Assembly: GCF_013294005.1 (NCBI RefSeq)
Contig: NZ_JABSNK010000008.1
Coordinates: 1 to 64,000, forward strand
Length of the DNA stretch: 64,000 nt
Reading direction: 5' to 3'
Source of the DNA: Flavobacterium gelidicaeli
GTDB taxonomy: Bacteria > Bacteroidota > Bacteroidia > Flavobacteriales > Flavobacteriaceae
The notes below the pieces were generated by a model, which worked only from the letters and a program-made list of their open reading frames with translations, was not told the origin of the DNA and ran no database searches. Below are positions 9,455-21,500 of this stretch, piece by piece. Made by a program: the position numbers and the translations under genes. The stretch's first letter is position 1; every line of letters begins with the position of its first letter.

Positions 9455-9472
9455 ATTTGTCTTTTTAAAATT

Positions 9473-9514
9473 AGACTAATCTATTCCTATTTTAATAATA
9501 AGATAGATTAGTCT
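9473..9514 (-). terminator. 12-bp inverted repeat between surface protein and barrel genes
   Basis: AGACTAATCTAT (9473-9484) and ATAGATTAGTCT (9503-9514) are perfect arms around an 18-base loop. Read leftward the stem is followed by AATTTTAAAAAG, a poor T-tract, so it may be a leaky terminator or mRNA-end protector rather than a full stop. Confidence 0.55.
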
Positions 9515-9522
9515 TCAATTAT

Positions 9523-12500
9523 TTAATTTCTAACTAGAAGGTTTTTTGTAAAGTACTTACCGCTGGCCAAAGTCAATCTCACAATATAAATTCCCTCAGC
9601 ACTAGGCGAATTCATATCAACTGTATTACTATTTACAGCCATGTCACTAATTTGTGCTCCAAGAATATTAAACACTGTAACACGTGCATTTTGTAACTTG
9701 ACTTCATTTACGTTAGTAAACAGTTGGTAACTTGAATCACTTCTAACTGGGTTAGGGGCAATTTTTAAATACTCTTGTTCAATAGAAGGTGTAAAAGTTA
9801 ACGGACAACTTGTTACAACTGTACCGTCTATTTTAGTAGCCATTGCATAATAAGTACCATTTAAAACTCCACTATCTTTAAAATATTGAGCCGTTTGTCC
9901 TGAAACTAAAACACCATTTTTATACCATGCATATGATTTAAAACTATTCGAACTATTGTCAAAGAAGATAACATTATCGAATTGTTGTCTGATTAAATTG
10001 GGCTGGCTATTTAAAACTGATACAGTAACAACAGTGGCAGCATTATAATTAACATTTCCTGATTGCGTAGCAGTAACCGTTGCAGAACCATAATTTGCAA
10101 AATTCAACACACCACTTGAAACAGCGGCAACATTATTTTTTGATGAAGTATAGCTTATTGGTAAACCACTTGAAGAAGTAGCAGTCAACATAATTGGTGC
10201 TGAACTTCCACAGTCTGATTCTAAGGATTGATTCCAAGTAATTTGTTGATCTGCTTTAGTAATTGTAAAATTAGCGGGTACATATGTTATAGCGTAATTC
10301 GTATTAATCAAAGCACTTGCGATCGCATACGTTCCTACATTGCTTCCTACAGTTCTCGTTAAAGACCCAGTAAATGAATCCCCACTTACTAAACTAGGTG
10401 ATACCGAATAAGTCAAACTAGGATCTGTTGTTCCATATACTTTTGTTTTTGCAGCAGCAGTAACTGTAATGGCTTTTGTAGTGATAGTAAAATTAGCGGG
10501 CACATACGTTATAGCATAGTTAGTATTACTCAAAGAACTTGTGATTCCATAAGTACCTACATTACTTCCTGTAGCTCTTGTTAAAGATCCTGTAAATGAA
10601 TCTCCTGTTTCTAAACTTGGTGAAACAGTGTGCGTTAAAGCAATATCAGCAGTTCCGTAAATTTTTGTCTTAGCTGCAGCGGTAACTGTAATGGCTTTTG
10701 CAGTGATAGTAAAATCAGCCGGCACATACGTTATAGCATAGTTAGTATTACTCAAAGAACTTGTGATTCCATAAGTACCTACATTACTTCCTGTAGCTCT
10801 TGTTAAAGATCCTGTAAATGAATCTCCTATTTCTAAACTTGGTGAAACCGTGTGCGTCAAACTTGGGTCTTCTGCTCCATATACTTTTGTTTTAGCAGCA
10901 GCAGTAACTGTAATGGCTTTTGTAGTGATAGTAAAATCAGCCGACACATACGTTATAGCATAGTTAGTATTACTCAAAGAACTTGTGATTCCATAAGTAC
11001 CTACATTACTTCCTGTAGCTCTTGTTAAAGATCCTGTAAATGAATCTCCTATTTCTAAACTTGGTGAAACCGTATGAGTCAAACTAGGGTCTTCTGCTCC
11101 ATATACTTTTGTTTTTGCAGCAGCGGTAACTGTGATTGCTTTTGTAGTGATAGTAAAATTAGCGGGCACATATGTTATAGCATAGTTAGTATTACTCAAA
11201 GAACTTGAAATTGCATATGTACCTACATTACTTCCTGTAGCTCTTGTTAAAGATCCGGTAAATGAATCTCCTGTTTCTAAACTTGGTGAAACCGTGTGAG
11301 TCAAACTAGGGTCTTCTGCTCCATATACTTTTGTTTTAGTAGCAGCGGTAACTGTAATGGCTTTTGTCGTGATCGTAAAATCAGCCGGCACATACGTTAT
11401 AGCATAGTTAGTATTACTCAAAGAACTTGTGATTCCATAAGTACCTACATTACTTCCTGTAGCTCTTGTTAAAGATCCTGTAAATGAATCTCCTATTTCT
11501 AAACTTGGTGAAACCGTGTGCGTCAAGCTAGGGTCTTCTGCTCCATATACTTTTGTTTTTGCAGCAGCGGTAACTGTAATGGCTTTTGTAGTGATCGTAA
11601 AATCAGCCGGCACATACGTTATAGCATAGTTAGTATTACTCAAAGAACTTGTGATTCCATAAGTACCTACATTACTTCCTGTAGCTCTTGTTAAAGATCC
11701 TGTAAATGAATCTCCTGTTTCTAAACTTGGTGAAACCGTGTGAGTCAAACTAGGGTCTTCTGCTCCATATACTTTTGTTTTAGTAGCAGCGGTAACTGTA
11801 ATGGCTTTTGTCGTGATCGTAAAATCAGCCGGCACATACGTTATAGCATAGTTACTATTACTCAAAGAACTTGTGATTCCATAAGTACCTACATTACTTC
11901 CTGTAGCTCTTGTTAAAGATCCTGTAAATGAATCTCCTATTTCTAAACTTGGTGAAACCGTGTGCGTCAAGCTAGGGTCTTCTGCTCCATATACTTTTGT
12001 TTTAGCAGCAGCGGTAACTGTAATGGCTTTTTTAGTGATAGTAAAATCAGCTGGCACATACGTTATAGCATAGTTGGTATTACTCAAAGAACTTGTGATT
12101 CCATAAGTACCTACATTACTTCCTGTAGCTCTTGTTAAAGATCCTGTAAATGAATCTCCTGTTTCTAAACTTGGCGAAACCGTGTGAGTCAAACTAGGGT
12201 CTTCTTCTCCATATACTTTTGTTTTAGTAGCAGCGGTAACTGTAATGGCTTTTGTCGTGATCGTAAAATCAGCCGGCACATACGTTATAGCATAGTTACT
12301 ATTACTCAAAGAACTTGTGATTCCATAAGTACCTACATTACTTCCTGTAGCTCTTGTTAAAGATCCTGTAAATGAATCTCCTATTTCTAAACTTGGTGAA
12401 ACCGTGTGCGTCAAGCTAGGGTCTTCTGCTCCATATACTTTTGTTTTAGCAGCAGCGGTAACTGTAATGGCTTTTTTAGTGATAGTGAAATCAGCTGGCA

Positions 12501-15500
12501 CATACGTTATAGCATAGTTAGTATTACTCAAAGAACTTGTGATTCCATAAGTACCTACATTACTTCCTGTAGCTCTTGTTAAAGATCCTGTAAATGAATC
12601 TCCTGTTTCTAAACTTGGCGAAACCGTGTGAGTCAAACTAGGGTCTTCTTCTCCATATACTTTTGTTTTTGCATCTGCAGTTACTGTAATTACTTTTTTA
12701 GTAATTACACCTATTTTTCCCGATGCTGTTTGAGAACTTAAGATATAATTTGAAGCATCAACTCCGCTAATTGTCAAGTTACTAACCGTTATCGTTTTAT
12801 CTTCCCCGATGTCTTTTGTGCCGTATTCTCCTAATGATGGGTTGTTTAGAATTACTACTTCATTTTCTAAAACTCCTGTAAGTTCATAATTAGTCGCTGA
12901 TAAATCTGCAACAGTTGTTCCATTATAAATTTTGGTTACGCTTCCTTTTAGTGAAACATTTAATTTTTTAGATGTAACCGTACCGATAGTTGCTGTTAAA
13001 GTGGTAGTACTTAAGATGTAATTCTTAGAATCGGCTCCATATAGCTTTAAATCGATAATGGTAACTGCTTTATTTTCTCCTATATTTTTGTTATTCAACT
13101 CACCAGCAACTGGATTTTTTAACATTACATCATCACCGCTAACTACTCCGTTTAAAGCAAAATCATTAGACTTTAATGTTATAATAGCATTAGCATTATA
13201 AACTTTTGATATTTCACCTTGCGATATAACATTTAAAGGTTTTGGTTCTACAATTAAAACGGCTTCTAATATTTTATCGTTATAGTTTAATTTACTTAAT
13301 ACAGCATATACCTTATAAGTACCCACGTTTACTTTATTGTTATTAGAATAACTTACAACAACCTGATCTGGAAGAACACCATCAATAATTAATGATTTTT
13401 CATTTCCATCATAAATGTAGGTGATGGGTGTTAAAACTACATTGGTATCTAAATTCCCTTTTAAAATTGTTAATTGGGCAATAAGCTGTTTGTTATTATA
13501 ATTTAGACCTCCATTGATATTAACTGTAACATTATAAGAGCCAACATTGCTATTGGAATTATTTGTATAAGTTGCAGTAACTCCATCAGGAAGAATTCCG
13601 TCTAACGATAGTGCTTTAACAGTACCATCATACACTTCTTCTTTTTCTACTAAAAATATGGCATCCGAAAGATTCCCTTTATTAATAGTCATAGAAGTAT
13701 TTAACTCAAGTACTTTGTAATTGACACCCGAAAGTGTAGCTTTTACATCGCTATATGTACCAGCATTCTTTTGGGTGTTTGAATAAACTACAGTTACTCC
13801 TTCAGGTAAAGTTCCCGATACTACTGGGTGTTTCTCAAAACCGTCATAAGTAAATGTCCCTGTATTAAATGTTAGGCCTGAAAGGTCTGTTTTATTAATT
13901 TTAAGCGTATTAGATATGGTACTATCATTATAATTTTGACCTCCACTAATAGTTGCTTTAACAGTATATTCTCCTGCATTTATTTGTCCATTATTATCAT
14001 AAGATACACTGGTTCCTGTTGGTAAACCTGTAATATTTAGATATTTTTGAGAACCATCGTAAGTATATGTTTCTGAGATTAAAGTGGCAGAAAAATCTCC
14101 TTTTTCAACGGTAAGTGTAAAATTTTTAGTTGCAAATCCATAGGTTTCGTCTCCATTTTGAGCAATCGTGATTGTGGCTTGACCAACCCCTACGATATGA
14201 ATTTCATTGTCTTTTGTTATGTAAGCTACCGCTTTGTTACCACTACTATAAGTAAGTGGCAAAGTACTAGATGCACTACCTATTACAAAGTCAGCATCTG
14301 TATATTTTTTAGTGACATCAACAACAGTAATCGTTTGTGCTATTTTAGACTCATAACAACCCATATCTACTTTACTGTTAAGAACACGACTGCTATTTGC
14401 GATATCTTTATTACCTGCAATTGATAAATCATAAAGCGTGTTGTCTCCTTTATCGATAGCTATAGATGTATTTTTTAAAGCAAAGTTATTTGTCGTTGTA
14501 TCTACAAAATCAGCAGCTTGTGAATAACTATTATTAGCTAATGTCATTGAGCTGTATTGGACTTGAGTCTTAGACAACAAAGAGTTTTTAATTGTAATTG
14601 TTCCTCCTGACCTGATTATATCATTATTAAATGAGTTATCTCTAAATATAGAATTAAACACTTCTAAATTAGACACACCCGAAGTAGAAATATGGGATGC
14701 GTAAACTATACCATCACCAGAGCCAACATCTCCAAAAGTAGTATTAACAATTTTTATATTAGAAGCGTTTATTGCTATTGAACTAGCATTTCCTCCATAG
14801 TGATAAGCTCCATTACCGTAAAAAAGAGTATTATATACTGAGACATTTGATTGATCTGTAACATACATACCACCCGCTATAACACCAGAAGAATTTTCTG
14901 ATACAACACAGTTTTTTATAATAACATTGGAACTATGTACACGTATTCCTCCTCCATATATTCTAGTAATTGGTTTTCCATTTACTGCTACGCTTCCTAT
15001 ATCTGAACCCGCAGCCGCACCTTTTGAGATAGTAAAACCATCTATTTCGTTATTAGCTGTTGCATTAGAAACGGTAATGATATGATAGCTTGTAGCTGTA
15101 CCATCTAGAATAGTTTTATTCTCTTGAATCTTTCGATCTACTATATTTTCATTAGCAATAGTTCCGTCAAAACCGCCATACAATTTAACACCATCTACTA
15201 TTAAAAAACTATTATCTTTTCCTTCATCAATAAAGTTAGAATCATCTCTGACACTATATTTTGGAGTATAAGTCCCTTTAGCTACATAGATTTGATCAAC
15301 AGTTTTTGCTGTTGCGCTATTAAGTATGGTGGCATTGCGCAATGCTAATGACAAATCGTTTAACGCTAATTGCCATGAGGATCCATCACCACCAACAGCA
15401 CCTTCTTTTACATATAAGGTATTGTTTGTCAACGTAGTATTAGGTAGGATTTTTAAAGTTCCTTTTTGATAGACAAAATCATAATTATTGGAAGACAAAC

Positions 15501-18500
15501 CACTAGGTATGATGCCATCAGTATAAATACCGATTTCTTTTTTTCCTATAGCGCTACCTGAATACAGTAGTGACCCTGTTAACTTAGAGCGATCATTAGC
15601 GTAAACAAAACCGCTAAAGCTCACATCATAATCTGCATTTGGCATTGCGGCATTATTAGCAAATTTAGCCTTATCGTTTGCTTTTACAGTTAACGTTACT
15701 TTCCCTACAGTTAAAACAAAGGTTTTTTCTGTTGGAGCATAGTTTTCATTACCAACTTGAGCAATAGTAATGGTAGTTGTACCCGCTTTTAGTATATTAA
15801 TCTTACCGTCTTTGATAGCAGCAACAGTAATGTCACTACTTTTGGTGTACGTTAATGGCAAACTACTATTTACTGAAGCTGATGAATGAGTGAAATCTAT
15901 TTCTCCATAGGTTTTTGTTATATCTGCAGCGGTAATAATTTGTACTGAACGCAATTCTTCTGCTCCAACATCAATAGTTCCAGATAAACGATTATACCCA
16001 TTAATATCATAAGCAGATAAATTGGTAAAAGAATAATATGTATTATTACCTTTATCTTTTGCAAAACTATCTTCTTTCAAATCTGTACTATTTACTTTAA
16101 AAATTTGATCCAAATTAGCAACGGTTGCAGAATTATTATAAACCCCTTCTAATATGTTAGTATCTTTTTGAACAATACTATTGTATGATAGTATGCCTGT
16201 AGATACCCCAATATTATTATTCATATATATAGAATTATAAAGTGAAGTAGTTGAGTTCGCATCATTAAAAATAGCAGGCGCATTTGCATTGTTTAGAGAT
16301 ATGGATTTATTATCTGTAATTGTACAGTTGTATAATTTTGGGTTACTATTATTGGCGTTATAGATTGCCGAACCATGCCCATTGAAATTTCCGCTACGGT
16401 CAACTCCAACTTTATTATTTTTAATTATACAGTTTATAAGCACAGGATTGCTGTTATCGTTATATATGCCACCACCAAATGTTTGGATTTCATAAAAGAA
16501 GGGAAACATTTGATTATCCTTAATTATACAGTTTACAATGGTAGGAGAACTATTTTTATTATATATCCCTGCGCCTCGATTTGATGCCAAAACATTAACA
16601 CCAGAAGAGCCAGAATTTGATATTGTAAATCCATCAATAATATCGGCATTAGTTAACCCATTATTATCATTTGTTATTCCTCTATTGTCACTACCTGATG
16701 AAAGAATACTTTTTGCAAATTTTCTTTTTTGAGTAAGTGTTGTAATGCCATTATCAGGATCAAAACCACCATATATACTAACACCTGCGAGCATTTTAAA
16801 ACTTTGCCCGCTATTTGCAGAATATGACCCAACAGATACAAATATATTTGTTGCTTTAGTTGATCCTGGTGTTGTACTTGAATTAATTATTGTCGCAATA
16901 TCTAAAGCGTCCCTAACTTCTCCTAAAGCATTAGCCCAAGAAGTTCCATTTCCAGTAGCACCTTTTTTAACGTACATAATGCCATTCGTTAAAATAAGAT
17001 TAGGCTCAATCCTTAGGTTACCGTCGGTATATATAATATCATATTTAGTAGAAGAATAACCAGATGGAGTAATAATATAATTAATACCTATAGCCGTAGT
17101 AGCTACCGCTGTACCTGTATAGTTTACAGTACCACTTAAACTGTTGGCTAAATTATCATCAAAAACAAACCCAGAATAAGATACTGTGAATCCAGTAAAG
17201 ACATTTCCATCCTGAAGTTTAACTTTATTGTCTGCACTTACAGTTAATGTTGCTTTTTCTGATGTTAATATAAAAGTTACATTAGGCGCAGCATCATATA
17301 TATCATTTCCAGGTTGATTAAGCGTTATAGTTGTTGTTCCAACACCTACTACTTTAATTTTTCCATCTTCTATTGTAGCAATAGCAGTATTGCTAGAAGA
17401 AACATACACCAGTGGCAGGCCACTTGATGCTGTACCATGTGTAAATGCTGCATCACCATATTTTTTTGTGATATTAGCAGCGGTTATTGTTTGGGTTATA
17501 TTTCTCTCAAAAACACCCATATCAACCGTAGTGTTAATAATACGCAATTTCCCTTTTAAATCTTTGGATGGGAAAAAATTAATATTACTTGGGTTATTTG
17601 CACCTGCATTTAGAGCAGGACTAACGGCTAATAAAGTATAATCCGTATTAAAAACATTCGTGGTACTCGTTACACCATTTATACCTTGAATTAAACTATT
17701 TTCATAATTAGGCGTACTAGTATTATTAACAATATCTGAACTGTTTTTAACACTAATTGTATTTACAATTCTTGGAGATGAACCATTTGCATTATAAAAT
17801 GTTGCTCCTTGTGCACCCGTGTTATCCGCTATAGTGGTGTTAAGTAAAGTAGGTAAAGAGGCATCGTTGTAAATAGACGCTCCATTAGGCGCTGTATTGT
17901 TAATAATTAAACAGTTAATCCATGTTGTATTGGCCTTTTCATTATATACAGCCCCTCCATTTACAGTAGCATTATTTGATTTTATGATACAGTTTTCAAA
18001 TTTTGGAGACCCATTTTTATTATAGACACCACCTCCATTAATTGCAGTACCGTTTGTAATCGTAAAACCGTTTAAAACAGCTGTATTAGTTAAACTATTG
18101 TTATCATTTTTAATAACCGAGGCACTACTACCTCTTAAAACACTTCCATCATTTAAAATACCTGTAATACGTTGATTTGTTAGGTTGATAACACCATTGT
18201 CTGGGTCAAAGCCACCATATATTTCAATATTATTAGGCATGACATATGATTTGCCTGCAGCTAATTGATACGTACCCTTTGCGACAAATATTCTTTTAAC
18301 TTTTTTAGAATCAGCATCACTTGTATGAACTTTATTAATATTAGTAGCTCTTGTTAAAGCCAACTCTAAATTATTTAACGGACTATTCCACGAAGTACCA
18401 TCTCCATTTCCACTTTGTTTTACATATAAAGTGTTATCTGTTAAAATTAAATTTGATTTTATTTCTAAGGTTCCTTCTTCAAACAAAACCGTATACTTGT

Positions 18501-21500
18501 TAGAAGAAATGCCTTGAGGAATAATTTTATAGCTACCTGGTTCTGTTGCAAGAGTAGCAGTACCTGAAAAAGCAAGTTCACCTGTAATACTATTTGACAC
18601 ACTATCACCAGACTCAAAACCAGCATATGTTACGGTATAATTACTATTTCCATAAACACTACCATCATATACCTTTATTTTATCAATAGCTTTAACTGTA
18701 AGCGGTATTTTTGTTACATTAACAACTATTTTTGTTCTAGTACTTTCGCAATTATTAGCATTGGTTTGGCTCACCCAATAGGTAGCAGAATTTTCGGATG
18801 CCATATTTAAAGAAGGGAGTACCGTTGATGCTGTTCCGCCTGCTTCTTGCGTATACCATTTTAGATTACTACCATTTACCACAATTTTAGCACCTTGTTG
18901 ACCAATAATAAAATTTTGTGGAGATTGTGCAGTTGGCGCCACGGTGGAACTTATAGACACTGCAACAGCTGCTCTCTCGCTCTCACAACCATCAATAGTT
19001 TGACTTGCATAATAGGTAGTACCTGAAACTAAAAACGTATTATTGGCTAACGAACTTCCTCCTGAAGCTTGACTGTACCATTTAAAAGCCGTACCGCTTG
19101 GTTGTAAATTATTTACAATAGTTTCATTACAAAAAGCTTGTGTGGCAACAACCGTTGGCGCTGTTTTACCAGAAACACCTAATTTATTTTCGTAAGCACC
19201 AATATCAATGGCATTTACTTTTCTAGTATTCCCTAAAATGTCTTTCTTATCATAGTTATCTGAATATAATGAACTATCCCCTTTATTTAATATAGGGCTA
19301 CAACCTGTTAGATTAAAATTATTATTTGCTTCATCAACAAAATACAAATTACCTTCTTGAACATTGTTGTTTTTACCTACAAAATCAGGATCATATTTAA
19401 AAGCATTATTTTTAACATCAGCCGAAGAAGCATTTGGCCCACTAACATCTACTAAAATATTATTATAAATCTTTACATTTTTACTAAACAAATAAATACC
19501 ATCATAGGAAACTTCTTTCCAAACCGTGTTATTTACAAGATCTACAGTTGAATTAGTATGAAAAACAGCTGTAAAGCCAGAATTCCCGGTAAAAACATTA
19601 TTATATAATTTATTTTCCCCAGCAATTGTAGTAATTACACCTCCCGTATTTCCTTCTGCACTTGTAGTACCAACATTACTTTTAACAGTATTATTGAAAA
19701 ATAATGTTTTTGCAGTACTTTCAACATCTAAAACAGCACCTAAATAGGATTTATTTCCTGTAAATGTATTTTTTTCTATTTGAGTTGCTATTGCATAATT
19801 TAAAAAAATACTACCCCCAGCTAGATTAGAACTGTTATTATTGAAAGTATTATTATTTATAGCTAGTTGACCTGCAATAGTTTTACCAGCTGAACTTACA
19901 AATAATGCACCACCAACCTTTACAGCATTATTAGAATCAAAAGTATTACCATTAATAGTGTTAGTATAAGTTTTAGAACCATCTGTACTCGATACAAAAT
20001 AAATTGCTCCTCCATGTATAGTTGCCGTGTTTTCTGTAAAAGTAGCTGTAGCGATTTCAATATTAAAATTATTTAGAGAACCTATGGCACCTCCTAATCC
20101 AGCATTAGTAAGATTAACTGTATTTGTTGCACTGTTTTTAGTAAATGTATTTGTAGTTTTGATTGAAATATTACTATTTCTAGATAAGTATAAAGCACCT
20201 CCTGACAAAGATATATTACGTGAAAATGTATTCTTTCTAAATACAACACCATTTGTTTCTTCTACTATGCATGCACCTCCTATACCCTTTGTAGCTAAAT
20301 TATCATCAAAATCATTTGACTCTAATACTGTATTTATAGTTTTCTGAAGTTTAATGGCACCTCCTCCATCAATTTGCGTTTCGTTTCCCTCTACCAAAGC
20401 ACTATTTTTACTAAAGGTAGAATTATAAATTTCAAGTTTACTAATATTAGGCCCAGCATAAATAGCACCAGCCGAGTGCGCAGTATTACCTTCAAAAGTA
20501 CAACCATCTATGACTCGTCCAGCTGATTGATCCGTAGTTACTTTTTCAATAAAAATCGCCCCTCCAAATCCAAAATCCGTTTGATTGCTAATCGCCTTAT
20601 TATCAACAAAATAAACCTTCTTAATGCTTAAAAGTTTTCCATTATCATCAACAATAGCACCCCCTAAAAGCGCACTATTATTGTTAAATGTTCCTCCTGT
20701 AATCGTCAAATAACTTTCAGTATTAACAATTGCACCTCCATTATTAGTGGCTTTATTATTCGCAAAAGTACAGTCATTAATGGTGGTTCTACCTCCTAGT
20801 TCTGTACTTAAAGCTGCACCAAGAATACCGCTATTATTTTTGAAAGTGACATTTTCTAATTTTAATTCTCCCTTTATATTATATATTCCGCCTCCCTTAC
20901 TTTTTGGGTAAGATGTTTTAGATATTTGCACCCATACAGCATTACCTCCAGGCACTTCAACAACGCCAGGTAAGGCATTCTCTCCTGCTAATTGCAAACC
21001 TATTGAAGCAAAGTTGTAATAAGGACTTTCGGTCATAGCAACATACCAATCTGGGTATTTATTTTTAACTTGATCATTAACAGAAATACTACTGCTAATT
21101 TCTTCAGATATATTATAATATCCAGAATCATTACACTTACCATCACTAATAGTTAGTCCGTTTAAGTAGTACTTCTCATTAGCGTCAATTGCATGGATAA
21201 GCATTACGTGATATGCAAAATTACCTCCACCTAAATCCCCACTCAGGATGGTTTCATTACTTGCTATGTTTCTGTCTGTAATACTTGTTTCAACACCACT
21301 AAAGCCTCCATATAATTTAACATCTTTCTTTAAACCAAAAGTATTGTCTCTATCCTGTGGATTATTGTTAGGCGATAAAGCAACTTTAGGAGTATATTTT
21401 CCTTTAGCTATCCATATTTGTGTATCCCCGCTCGATAAACTTATTGTTTTCTGTAAGTTGTCAGAAGCATTGCTCCATGAAGTTCCATCTTTTGTTCCAG

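Noticed and set aside
10255..12696. Regular repeats considered as a CRISPR array
   Set aside because: The units are 222 bp, contiguous without spacers, in frame, and encode MBG domains; no cas genes are present.
14158..20347. Several 64-106 codon frames on the plus strand opposite the giant surface gene
   Set aside because: They are antisense shadows of a low-complexity Asn/Thr-rich coding sequence; none has a promoter, signal or recognisable domain.
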